The notes under the pieces: generated by a model
Databases searched by the model: none
What the model saw: the letters and a program-made list of their open reading frames with translations, nothing else
Told to the model about the DNA's origin: nothing
Made by a program: the position numbers and the translations under genes
Source of the DNA: Triticum aestivum
Lineage: Eukaryota; Streptophyta; Magnoliopsida; Poales; Poaceae
Direction: 5' to 3'
DNA: 64,000 nucleotides
NCBI RefSeq assembly: GCF_018294505.1
Contig: NC_057811.1
Span: 26,732,473 to 26,796,472, forward strand
Part shown: positions 44,914-56,291 of the stretch, one piece after another
Position numbering within the stretch: position 1 is the first letter of the stretch
Layout: every line of letters begins with the position of its first letter

Positions 44914-46654
44914 TGTTGGGGAACGTAGTAATTTCAAAAAAAAACTTACACACACGCAAGATCATGGTGATGCATAGCAACGAGAGGGGAGAGTGTCGTC
45001 CACGTACCCTCGTAGACCGAAAGCGGAAGCGTTATGACACCGCAGTTGATGTAGTCGTACGTCTTCACGATCCGACCGATCCAAGTACCGAACATATGCC
45101 ACCTCCGAGTTCAGCAAACGTTCAGCTCGATGACGTCCCACGAACTCCGATCCAGCAAAGCTTTGCGGGAGAGTTCCGTCAGCACGAGGGCGTGATGATG
45201 GTGTTGATGATGCTACCGATGCAGGGCTTCGCCTAAGCGTCGCTACGATATTACCGAGGTGGAATATGATGGAGGGGGGCACCGCACACGGCAGGAAGAG
45301 ATCAACAGATCAACTTGTGTCTAGAGGTGCCCCCTGCCCCCGAATATAAAGGAGCAAGGGGGGAGGCCGGACGACCCTTGGGGCGCGCCAAGGAGGGGGG
45401 AGTCCTCCTCCTAGTAGGAGTAGGACTCCCCTTTCCTAGTCCAACTAGGAAGAGGGAAGGGGAAAGGAAAGAGAAGGAGAGGGAGAGGGAAAGAGGGGCC
45501 GCGCCCCCTCCCCTAGTTCAATTAGGACTCCTCATGGGAGGGGGTGCGCCACCTCCTGGGCTGCTTCCCTCTCTCTCCCCTAAGGCCCACTAAGGCCCAA
45601 TCCTTCCCCGGGGGTTCCGGTAACCCCTCCGGCACTCCGGTTTTCTCCTAAACCACCCGGAACACTTCCGGTGTCCGAATATAGCCGTTCAATATATTGA
45701 TCTTTATGTCTCGACCATTTCGAGAATCCTCATCATGTCCGTGATCATACCCGGGACTCTGAACTACCTTCGGTACATCAAAACACCTAAACTCATAATA
45801 CCGATCGTCACCGAACTTTAAGCTTGCGGACCCTACGGGTTCGAGAACTATGTAGACATGACCGAGACACGTCTCCGGTCAATAACCAATAGCGGAACCT
45901 GGATGCTCATATTGGTTCCTACATATTCTACGAGGATCTTTATCGGTCAAACCGCATAACAACATACGTTCTTCCCTTTGTCATCGGTATGTTACTTGCC
46001 CGAGATTCGATCGTCGGTATCTCAATACCTAGCTCAATCTCGTTACCGGCAAGTCTCTTTAGTCGTTCCGTAATGCATCATCCCGCAACTAACTCATTAG
46101 TCACATTGCTTGCAAGGCTTATAGTGATGTGCATTACCGAGAGGGCCCAGAGATACCTCTCCGACAATCGGAGTGACAAATCCTAATCTCGATCTATGCC
46201 AACACAACAAGTACCATCGGAAACACCTGTAGAGCACCTTTATAATCACCCAGTTACGTTGTGACGTTTGGTAGCACACAAAGTGTTCCTCCGGTAATTG
46301 GGAGTTGCATAATCTCATAGTCATAGGAACATGTATAAGTCATGAAGAAAGCAATAGCAGCAAACTCGTTCAAGTGCTAATCTAACGGAATGGGTCAAGT
46401 CAATCACATCATTCTCCTAATGATGTGATCCCATTAATAAAATGACAACTCATGTCTATGGTTAGGAAACTCAACCATCTTTGATCAACGAGCTAGTCAA
46501 GTAGAGGCATACTAGTGACACTATGTTTGTCTATGTATTCACACATGTATTATGTTTCCGGTTAATACAATTCTAGCATGAATAATAAACACTTATCATG
46601 ATATGAGTAAATAAATAATAACTTTATTATTGCCTCGAGGGCATATTTCCTTCA
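44914..46654 (-). repeat. C4 3' LTR (1741 bp)
   Basis: TGTTGGGGAACGTAG to CATATTTCCTTCA, followed by the reverse PPT GTCTCCCACTTGC. Same subfamily as the C5 LTR. Purine-rich GAGAGGGAGAGG-type tracts at about 45450-45500. Open frames in it are composition effects. Confidence 0.92.
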
Positions 46655-46687
46655 GTCTCCCACTTGCACTAGAGTCAATAATCTAGA

Positions 46688-48150
46688 TTACACAGTAATG
46701 ATTCTAACACCCATGGAGTCTTGGTGCTGATCATGTTTTGTTCGTGGAAGAGGCTTAGTAACCGGGTCTGAAACATTCAGATCCGTATGTATCTTGTAAA
46801 TCTCTATGTCTCCCACCTGGACTTGATCCCGGATGGAATTGAACCGTCTCTTGATGTGCTTGGTTCTCTTGTGAAATCTGGATTCCTTTGCAAAGGCAAT
46901 TGCACCAGTATTGTCACAAAAGATTTTCATTGGACCCGATGCACTAGGTATGACACCTAGATCGGATATGAACTCCTTCATATAGACTCCTTCATTTGCT
47001 GCTTCCGAAGCAGCTATGTACTCCGCTTCACACGTAGATCCCGCCACGACGCTTTGTTTAGAACTGCACCAACTGACAGCTCCACCGTTCAATACAAACA
47101 CGTATCCGGTTTGCGATTTTGAATCGTCCAGATCAGTGTCAAAGCTCTTTGTCACCTCCATAAACGAGAAACATATCCTTAGTCCTTTTCATGTATTTCA
47201 GGATGTTCTTGACCGTTGTCTAGTGATCCTCTCCTAGATTACTTTGGTACCTCCCTGCTAAACTAATAGCAAGGCACACATCAGGTCTGGTACATAGCAT
47301 TGCATACATGATAGAGCCTGTGGCTGAAGCATAGGGAACATCTTTCATTTTCTCTCTATCTTCTGAAGTGGTCAGGCATTGAGTCTGACTCAACTTCACA
47401 CCTTGTAACACAGGCAAGTACCCTTTCTTTGCTTGATCCATTTTGAACTTCTTCAAAACATTATCAAGGTATGTGCTTTGTGAAAGTCCAATTAAGCGTC
47501 TTGATCTATCTCTATAGATCTTGATGCCCAATATATAAGCAGCTTCACCGAGGTCTTTCATTGAAAAACTCTTATTCAAATATCCTTTTATGCTATCCAG
47601 AAATTCTATATCATTTTCAATGAACAATATGTCATCCACATATAATATTAGAAATGCTACAGAGCTCCCACTCACTTTCTTGTAAATACAGGCTTCTCCA
47701 AAAGTCTGTATAAAACCATATGCTTTGATCACACTATCAAAACGTTTATTCCAACTCCAAGAGGCTTGCACCAGTCCATAAATGGATCGCTGGAGCTTGC
47801 ACACTTTGTTAGCTCCCTTTGGATCGACAAAACCTTCTGGTTGCATCATATACAACTCTTCTTCCAAAAATCCATTCAGGAATGCAGTTTTGACATCCAT
47901 TTGCCAAATTTCATAATCATAAAATGCGGCAATTGCTAACATGATTTGAACAGACTTAAGCATCGCTACGGGTGAGAAAGTCTCATCGTAGTCAACCCCT
48001 TGAACTTGTCGAAAACCTTTCGCAACAAGTCGAGCTTTGTAAACAGTAACATTACCGTCAACGTCAGTCTTCTTCTTGAAGATCCATTTATTCTCTGTGG
48101 CTTGCGGATCATCGGGCAAGTCAACCAAAGTCCACACTTTGTTCTCATAC
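46688..48150 (-). pseudogene. C4 reverse transcriptase and RNase H, cut by G2
   Basis: RT from the G2 junction shows NKVWTLVDLPDD, WIFKKKTDVDGNV, AKGFRQVQGVDYDETFSPVA, IWQMDVKTAFLNGFLEEELY and LILYVDDILFIEND (YVDD intact), and is open through the next 150 codons. It stops at a TAG (47220-47222) where C1 has Trp. A 29-bp deletion then shifts frame near 47145. RNase H resumes ([33 protein letters not shown]) to 46688. It is better preserved than C5. Confidence 0.87.
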
Positions 48151-49338
48151 TGTCGGGGAAACGACACCTATGGGATCCCTGGGATCCCTTCTACGATTGG
48201 CGGGCGCAGGGTTGTGAGAAGAGCAGGTCTAACAGGAAGCACACGGACCGTTTACCCAGGTTCGGGCCGCGAGGATGCGTAATACCCTAGTCCTGCTTTG
48301 GTGAATGTATTAAGTGTTCTTGTGTCCTTGAGCTAGCTACAGGGTGTAACTTTCCCAAAAGAGCCGAATCCCTCTCCTGGTCGCCTCGGGCCTCCTTTTA
48401 TAGGCAAAAAGGGGTCGCCACAGTGGCACACAGGAGGTGGAAAGGTGTACAGCGCGCGAGCTTATCGCCTGGCGTTACGGGACAAAGCACATTAAATGCG
48501 CGAGTTAGGTGTCCATTAGCTTTATCGGGGATGGGAACGGGGCCCGTCCCGTCCATCGCCGGTCCGCCTCGCTTCGACACGCGCCTAGGCCAGCGATGCG
48601 TGCGGTGCCATGTAGGCAGGCAGGCTGCTAAGGTGGTGTGGTGGTGGAGCCTTCACGAAGATCTGCATGCCACCACGCAGGTGCTTGCTGAGTTGGTGTA
48701 GAGGCCGCTCGTCGCCACGTAGGTGCCTGCCCAGCTGGTTGAGCTAGCAGCTGCTTAGGGATGGCGGTGGAGTCTTGGCTGGTGCGGGCCTGGCAGTGGC
48801 CTCACTGATGCCCTCGGCAAGGGTCTTGTTGGGCGCTCGGCAAGGGTATTGCTGTGGCATTGCGGTCGTTCCCGGCAAGGCGCTTGCCGGGGGTCTTGTG
48901 GATTCCCTCGGCTGGGATCCCGCCGAGGGTCGCCGTCTTCTGGTCCTCATCTGATCTCACATGTTTATGATCTTGACAAAGATCTGCATGCCACCACAGA
49001 GGCGCCTCCCGAGCCCTGGTTCCAATGTAGTTGGTTGGCTGGTGTTGGAACGCATGAGCTCAAGGGTGGCCTACTCTGCAGCATCGGGCAAGTTGCCCCG
49101 GCAAGGCTCTTGCCGAGGCTGCGGAGGCCGCCCCAGCAAGGGTCTTGCCGGGGGAGTCCACCTCGCCCTTTTGCTCTCCTATGTTTCTGGTATTGGCGTG
49201 GCCTTGGTTGTCTTGCGCTTCGGCTTCTCTCCGGCTTCCCTCTTCTGCCCTGCTAGGTGTGGCTGCGGCGCGTGGCTCTGACTGCCCGTGCACAAGTAAA
49301 GGGGTCAAAAGGAGAGCCCCTACTTTTGTACACCGACA
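48151..49338 (-). repeat. G2 3' LTR (1188 bp)
   Basis: TGTCGGGGAAACGACACC to TTTTGTACACCGACA. Minus-strand TATA motif CTATAAAAGG at 48393-48402. Rich in short inverted motifs of the form GGCAAG-N3-CTTGCC at 48810-48900 and 49095-49160. Confidence 0.92.
48393..48402 (-). promoter_or_regulatory. Putative TATA box of G2 3' LTR
   Basis: Minus-strand CTATAAAAGG. The equivalent in the 5' LTR is at 63030-63039. Confidence 0.5.
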
Positions 49339-49350
49339 GGAGCCCCCGGG
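49339..49350 (-). other. G2 polypurine tract
   Basis: On the minus strand CCCGGGGGCTCC abuts the LTR, similar in form to the G1 PPT (CGGGGGCTAA). Confidence 0.6.
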
Positions 49351-49711
49351 CCTGGGCCACACATAAGCGCGATGCGTTGTTGGGCCAGGCCCAGAACGGT
49401 GAGCGGGCAAGTGGGGCGGATTTTAGCGCAGTAACTTTTTCGGCCGCTGCGCTTTCCCATGACCCGCGTTGGTAGGGCGTGCGTGACGTGGGGGTCATGC
49501 GTGGGGCGGTTCCCGCATGCATGCGTCACATCATAGTTAATGGGAAAAGAGGTGGCCTGCGCCTTCCCCGTAAAAAGGAATAACCGCGGGCGCGCTGCTC
49601 ATTTACCCCTGCATCTTCTTCAATCTCGGAACCGCCATCCCCTTCTCCTTCCTTCCCAAGCTTTTGCCTTTGCTCGCCGCTGTTGTGCCTTCCTTGCTCC
49701 CTGCAGCCGCC
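49351..49711 (+). promoter_or_regulatory. G2 region upstream of the antisense gene
   Basis: Holds GTAAAAAGGAATAA at about 49570, a weak TATA-like motif, then a pyrimidine-rich CTTCTTCAATCTCGG-type leader ahead of the ATG at 49712. This could be a promoter for plus-strand transcription. The evidence is position and composition only. Confidence 0.3.
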
Positions 49712-52700
49712 ATGGCACCCAAGACCAGCAGTGGCAAGGGAGTGGCCAAGGACGCCGGGACGAGCGAGCCGCCGGAGAGCAAGTTGGTGGCGCGGAAGAC
49801 GCAGCTCGCCTACTTCCCCTCGACGGTCGACGTGTTCGAGTTCCGGGACTGCTTTAAGCCCCTACGGGGGTGCAAGACTGGGGGGAGACGATGGGGCATC
49901 CAGCCACGCGCGTCATCCCCGCCAATTGCGCCGAAGCCACCCCGAATCGGTACCCGTTCTTCGTCGATTACTTTTCTTGCGGCCTTTGCCCCCCTTTCTC
50001 TGATTTCTTCAACGATATCATGCACACATTTGGCTTCCACCTTCTAGATTTTACTCCAAACGCCGTGGCGTGCATGGCTCTGTTCGCCCACCTCTGTGAG
50101 GGCTTCGCCGGAGTTCATCCCAACACGGCGCTCTTCCGCCATTATTTTTACCCTCGCGTCCAGAAGGGAGGCGCCATTTTTGGCTGCGTCACCTGGATCC
50201 CAAGGTCCCAAGGGACGTACCCGGAGGGCGCCCAGAAGGAGAGGTGGGAAGAATGGCGGGGCCGGTGGTGCTGGATTGAGGAGGACGATCCACAAGAGTT
50301 CTGCCGGGTCCGCCAGGCGTCGCCGGTCCGCAAGAACGACTGAGGCGACGTCGACGCCCAGGACGAGAAGCTCGAGATCACCACCACCAGGATCCACCGC
50401 CTCACCGTTGCCGGGCTTACCCTGGAGATGATTGGGGCGGATTTCCTCCGCCGCCGAATCGCTCCTCTGCACAACAAGGGGAGGCCGGCCTGGCTTTTCC
50501 AGAAGGCGGCTGACATCATGAGGCTTCGCACCGGCCTCAATCACAGCTTCATGGTGATGGGGCACGCCCACTTCTGCCAGCGGATCTTTCAGCTTGACGT
50601 GAACCGCGAAGGCTGGGCCGAGAGGTCCGGCTAGGCTGCGAAGGCCGGCAAGGTCATTAAGGGGCCCCTGTTTGGTTGCCGGCGGGGGTGGTCCCGCTGA
50701 GCAACAACTCGCGCCAGACCGACATCATCGCCATGATGCCGGACTGCAACGCGCATGGTCCCGTCCAAGATTGGGCCCCGCCGCCGGAGGAGGAGGTGCA
50801 GGAGTCTTTTGACGGCTTGGCGGAGATATACGTCCGCAAGGAGCCGCTGCTTATCCAAGACACCAACCAGGTAGAGCTGGATTATATCGCCGCCAGGGCG
50901 GTGGAGGCCGAGCTTGCTAGGTAAGCCGGCAGTGCTGGCGGTGTAGAGGATGAGGTTGCGGCGGCCGCGGAGGAGAAGGAGCTGGCCCAGTGGGTGGAGG
51001 CCGATGGGGAGGCCAGCAGCGCCGGCACCGGGGCCCCTCTTGTCGAAGATGTGGTCGACGAGTCATCGGAGGAGGAGGCCGAGGCTGTCGACCCTCCAGT
51101 CACGGGAAGAGGGCGAGTCCTGCAGCGGGCCACCTCTGGCGAGCCGGTCCGGCCCGGCAGGGCCGTACAACCATGGCAAGCCCTGGAGGGGTCCACGCGC
51201 CAAACAAGGGCCGCGGCGGCGAAGAAGCTGGTGAAGGCCGCGGCGGCGAAGAAGCTGGTGAAGGCCGCGGTGGCGAAGACGAAAGCATCTGCCTCTTCTT
51301 CGTCCAAGAGCCCACGGACCCCATCTGCTTCCCCTCCCCCCGCAGATGATGATGCGGAGGTTTTCTTCGATTTCGGGTCCCTCGGCCCAAGGAGGAAGAG
51401 GAAGTCAGCAGCGGAGGAGGTGGAGGACGAGTAAGTAACTTGCTCCTTTTTGTCATCTCCATCTCCTCAATCTGTGCCGCTCGTCTTGACATGTCCTTTT
51501 TCTTTGCAGGGATGCAGAGACACTGGCCTAGAGGGTGAAGAGGGCAAGGGCTTCAGCGAGCGGCCAGCCCCCGGCAGGAACTTCCGGTACACCGCTGGTG
51601 GTGTTGAGTAGCCCAGATAGCAGCCCCCGGCATATTCCCCAGCGTAAGTTCACACTCACCCCTCAACGACGTGTGTTAGGGGCACGATCTCTTGGTGCTG
51701 ACCTTGCCGTCGTTGCAGGAGGAGGACAGCAGCAGGAGGAGCCATAGAGGGCTACCCCCAACACGCCGCCCCCATCAACCACGCCGCCCCGAGGGGCGTC
51801 CCCGGCACGGGCGCCAAGCACCGAGCCCATGCACACGGAGGAGGAGGAGGAGGAGAACCCCGGCGCTGGCCGTTTCGCCTCAGCGCCAAATGTTGGCTGG
51901 GAGGGGACCTCTACATCCCAGCCCTACACGGGTAAGTTACTCGCCTTCCGTCCCTGTTCTTTTTCTATTCTTTCTGAATCTTGGTCTTGGCTTCGCCTCA
52001 TCCCCCTTATTGGTATCCAGATCCCCCGTCGATGGACCAGGAGGACATAGACACCGTCATCGAGGACGTCGCCAAGGCCGCCGAGGAGGCCGCCAAGGGG
52101 GCTGCCGAGGAGCCCGGCAAGGCTACTGCCGAGGAGGCCGGCAAGGGGCCTGCCGGGGAGGCCGGCAAGTCCGCTGCCGAGGAGGAGGTGGTTGATGACA
52201 AGCCCTCCTCCTCCGCTGCCTCTGGCTCCGGCAAGTATCTGAGAGTAAGCGACGACCTTTTTGTCCATCTCCCAGGGTCATCGAGCTCCAGGGCGCCCGT
52301 CGAGGGAGAGGTGTTGGACGAAGAGGTGCTTGCCGCTGCCGGGCTCGAGGTTGTTGACGAACCGAGCACCGGTGGCGACGGTTCTCAGGAGGAGCGGCTT
52401 CTCCAGGCCATGGGCGCAAATTTCCAGAAGCTCCAGGCGCTCCACCGCGCCCGCCTGGACAAGGCCATGTCCAGGATGGCGACGGTGGACAAGGCGCAGG
52501 TGGACCTCAAGGTGCGCGTCACCGAGACGCAGACTTGGTTCTACCAGGCTTGTGAGGAGCAGAAGGTCGCCCAGGGTGAGCTGGCCAAGCGCGGCGTGGA
52601 GCTCACCATGAAGCGGGTCGACATCAAGAAGGCCCAGGAGACGGCGGAGAACTTGGCCGCCGCAGCCGAGGCTGCTCGAACCCAGCACCAGGCCGGGCTG

Positions 52701-53549
52701 AACTCCCAGGAGGAGGATCTTGCCGCGCGTGAGGAGAAGCTTGCCGCAACGCTCGACGGCAAGGATGAGGAGGTGGAGAAGCTCGTCGTGCAGCGGACCC
52801 AGGAGCTGGAGCAGAGGCACAAGGAGGCACTCGATGCCCAGGCTCTGGCTCACGCCGACAGGGTGAAGGAGCTGGAGGTGGAGCGGGACGGGCTGAAGGA
52901 CCAGACCCAGAAGCTGGCCGAGGAGAATAACACGCTCAACGGTGCCCTGGTGGAGGCGCAGGGCGCAGTCCTTGGCAAGGCTGAGCAGCTCTCCAAGGCC
53001 AATGACTCCATCAAGGATCTGACGCTGAAGCTGGAGGGTCTTGAGAACACGCTCTCAGAGGCCAAGGCCTGGGAAGGGACCCTGGCCAAGAATTTGGAGG
53101 CCGAGATGCAGCTGCGGAAGAACAAGACCGCCAACCACAAAGACTTTGTGGAGGGCGAGAATCGCTGGATCGGGCACCTCGAGGACGTCGCCGGCAGGAT
53201 CACCACCCAGCTGGCTACCATGGGGATGCAAAATGTGAGGTATACCCTGGAGCGCAACGTTATCCCCAACGCCAAGCTAACCGTCTTTTTCGAGGGCGCC
53301 CTCGGGGCCCTGGAGCAGCTTCACTCCAATCGGGCGGCCTCCCTGGCCGATGAGTCCCGGAGGCTTTGCCGGGGTGCCATGACCAAGGTCCTCGCCAAGG
53401 TGGCGCACTGGAATCCTGACCTTGACTTCGAAGCCGCGCTGGAGAGCTTGCGGGAGGATGCGGACATCACGGCGCCCAAGGAGCGTATCAAGCCCATCAT
53501 TAGACGTATCGATGGAATCCAGAGGGTGGAGGGCCAGCGCCGGGATTAG
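49712..53549 (+). pseudogene. G2 antisense gene: gypsy-type transposon protein, four exons
   Basis: ATG in good context (GCCGCCATGG). Exon 1 (49712-51430): MAPKTSSGKGVAKDAG, a frameshift near 49866, then YPFFVDYFSCGLCPPFSDFF and MHTFGFHLLDFTPNAVACMA, the Pfam domain called putative gypsy type transposon (PF04195). Later it has Ala-Lys repeats and PRRKRK, a possible nuclear signal. Introns 51431-51509, 51644-51718 and 51932-52020 have GT-AG ends and keep phase. Exon 4 (52021-53549, about 510 codons) is a long heptad-rich coiled coil ending GIQRVEGQRRD. In-frame stops at 50341, 50632, 50922, 51529 and 51745, plus a second frameshift near 50650, make it a pseudogene. Role in the element unknown. 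Confidence 0.82.
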
Positions 53550-54188
53550 GCACCCCGTTTCTCATTGCCGCTGCAGGTTCATGACCAAGACAATTTCTAT
53601 CTTTAGTTAGATCCGCGGCAATGATTTATGTAATATAAGTCTGCAGTACTTTTGATACAATGCATGTTATTTTCCTGTTCGATCTTCCCTTTGTATGTTC
53701 ACCCTACGTTAGCCGGGTAAGCTTGCCGGCGTGTAAAGCCAGGGCGGCACCTTGAGGACGGATCCCCAATGGCCTACCGGGTGTGCTTGCTGCCGAGCGA
53801 ACCACCTTACCGCTCTCAACACGGCCGCTCGAACTGTCGAGCTTGACTTGAGTCAGAATCGAGAGCGTTGCCAACTGCGGAAGGCTACCCTGCCACTCTC
53901 GACACGGCCGCTTGAGCTGTTGAGCGGACTCGAAACAGAACAAGGGCGTTGCCAATTGTGGGAGGGCCCCTTTGCGTGCAGGCTTTTATAAATAGGGAAG
54001 GACCTTCGAGGACAATAACCTCATATATAAAAAGGAAATTGCTTAAAGTTTCGCATGACCTAGCTTTTCTGGCGTCGCACGGGCGTCCACCACATGCGCA
54101 GATGGTGCCATCAAGCTCGATCGTCTTCTTCCTTGAAACGACGGCCGCCATGAAGCCACTGCTTCGATCAGACCAGATTTTCACAACT
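53550..54188. other. G2 sequence between antisense gene and PBS
   Basis: Follows the stop of the antisense gene. It contains two diverged tandem copies (about 53805-53885 and 53886-53965) with CTCTC(A/G)ACACGGCCGCT and a GCGTTGCCAA core. No gag-like frame is present where an autonomous minus-strand element should have one. Confidence 0.6.
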
Positions 54189-54210
54189 GCGCCCCCAACC
54201 TGGCGCACTG
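54189..54210 (-). other. G2 primer binding site region
   Basis: Minus-strand GTGCGCCAGGTTGGGGGCGC, a few bases from the LTR start at 54215. Resembles gypsy PBS (TGGCGCC) with one change. tRNA not assigned. Confidence 0.5.
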
Positions 54211-54214
54211 AAGT

Positions 54215-54348
54215 TGTCGGGGAAACGACACCTATGGGATCCCTGGGATCCCTTCTACGGTTGGTGGGCGCAGGGTTGTGAGAAGAGCAGGTCTAACAGG
54301 AAGCACACGGATCGTTTCCCAGGTTCGGGCCGCGAGGATGCATAGTAC
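54215..54348 (-). repeat. G2 5' LTR, outer part before C5 insertion
   Basis: Matches the first 134 bp of the left LTR, ending in AGTAC (54344-54348), the target duplicated by C5. Confidence 0.92.
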
Positions 54349-56091
54349 TGTTGGGGAACGTAGTAATTTGAAAAAAATTCCTACGCACACGCAAGATCAT
54401 GGTGATGCATAGCAACGAGAGGGGAGAGTGTTGTCCACGTACCCTCGTAGACCGAAAGCGGAAGCGTTATCACAACGCGGTTGATGTAGTCGTACGTCTT
54501 CACGATCCGACCGATCAAGTACCGAACGCACGGCACCTCCGAGTTCAGCACACGTTCAACTCGATGACGTCCCTCGAACTCCGATCCAGCCGAGTGTTGA
54601 GGGAGAGTTTCTTCAGCACGACGGTGTGGTGACGATGATGATGTTCTACTGACGCAGGGCTTCGCCTAAGCTCCGCAACGATATTATCGAGGTGTAATAT
54701 GGTGGAGGGGGGCACCGCACACGGCTAAAAGATCGTAGATCAATTGTGTGTCCAGAGGTGCCCCCCTGCCCCCGTATATAAAGGAGCAAGGGGGAGGCCG
54801 GCTGACCCTTGGGGCGTGCCAAAGAGGGGGGGAGTCCTCCTCCTAGTAGGAGTAGGACTCCCCTTTCCTAGTCCAACTAGGAAGAGAGAAGGGGGAAGGA
54901 AAGAGAGGGAGAGGGAGAGGGAAAGAGGGGCTGCGCCCCCCTCCCCTAGTCCAATTCGGACTCCTCATGGGAGGGGGCGCGCCACCTCCTGGGCTGCTGC
55001 CCTCTCTCTCCCCTCAAGCCCACTAAGGCCCAATACTTCCCCGGGGGGTTCCGGTAACCCCTCCGGCACTCCGGTTTAATACGAAACTTCTCCGGAACAC
55101 TTCCGGTGTCCGAATATATTCGTCCAATATATCAATCTTTATGTCTCGACCATTTCGAGATTCCTCATCATGTCTGTGATCACATCCGGGACTCCGAACA
55201 ACCTTCGGTACATCAAAACATATAAACTCGTAATATAACTGTCATCGTAACTTTAAGCGTGAGGACCCTACGGGTTCGAGAACTATGTAGACATGACCGA
55301 GACACCTCTCCAGTCAATAACCAATAGCGGGACCTGGATGCCCATATTGGCTCCCACATATTCTACGAAGATCTTTATCGGTCAAACCGCATAACAACAT
55401 ACGCTGTTCCCTTTGTCATCGGTATGTTACTTGCCCGAGATTCGATCGTCGGTATCTCGATACCTAGTTCAATCTCGTTACCGGCAAGTCTCTTTACTCG
55501 TTCCGTAATACATCATCCTGCAACTAACTCATTAGTTACAATGCTTGCAAGGCTTATAGTGATGTGCATTACTGAGTGGGCCCAGAGATACCTCTCCGAC
55601 AATCGGAGTGACAAATCCTAATCTCGAAATACGCCAACCCAACAAGTACCTTTGGTGACACCTGTAGAGCACCTTTATAATCACCCAGTTACGTTGTGAC
55701 GTTTGGTAGCACACAAAGTGTTCCTCCGGTAAACGGGAGTTGCATAATCTCATAGTCATAGGAACATGTATAAGTCATGAAGAAAGCAATAGCAACATAC
55801 TAAACGATCGAGTGCTAAGCTAACGGAATGGGTCAAGTCAATCACGTCATTCTCCTAATGAGGTGATCCCGTTAACCAAATGACAACTCATGTCTATGGC
55901 TAGGAAACATAACCATCTTTGATTAACGAGCTAGTCAAGTAGAGGCATACTAGTGACACTCTGTTTCTCTATATATTCACACATGTATTATGTTTCCGGT
56001 TAATACAATTCTAGCATGAATAATAAACATTTATCATGATATAAGGAAATAAATAATACTTTATTATTGCCTCTAGGGCATATTTCCTTCA
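54349..56091 (-). repeat. C5 3' LTR (1743 bp)
   Basis: TGTTGGGGAACGTAG to CATATTTCCTTCA. Very similar to the right copy; differences noticed include GTATATAAAGG versus GTATGTAAAGG near 54774/61600, which alters the TATA region of the right LTR. Confidence 0.94.
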
Positions 56092-56291
56092 GTCTCCCAC
56101 TTGCACTAGAGTCAATAATCTAGTTCACATCGCCATGTAATTTAACATCAATAGTTCACATCACCATGTGATTAACACCCATAGTTCACATCGTCATGTG
56201 ACTAACACCCAAAGGGTTTACTAGAGACAGTAATCTAGTTCACATCGCTATGTGATTAACACCCAAAAAGTACTACGGTGTGATCATGTTT
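56092..56291. repeat. C5 minisatellite next to the PPT
   Basis: Four to five units of about 30 bp built on AGTTCACATCGCCATGTGAT and TAACACCCA start near 56122, 56152, 56182 and 56235. They are interleaved with a second copy of ACTAGAGNCAGTAATCTAG, part of the PPT-adjacent sequence. C1 and C4 lack this. Confidence 0.8.

Noticed and set aside
44802..45593. Plus-strand frames of 92-144 codons in the C3/C4 LTR region
   Set aside because: They cross the C3/C4 boundary or follow purine-rich LTR tracts, and similar frames recur in C5 LTRs at 54744 and 61635.
50044..50571. 175-codon minus-strand frame
   Set aside because: Shadow of the plus-strand antisense gene, which has the recognisable domain and splice sites.
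52278..52853. 191-codon Leu-rich minus-strand frame
   Set aside because: Mirror of the Glu/Lys/Gln-rich coiled-coil exon on the plus strand.
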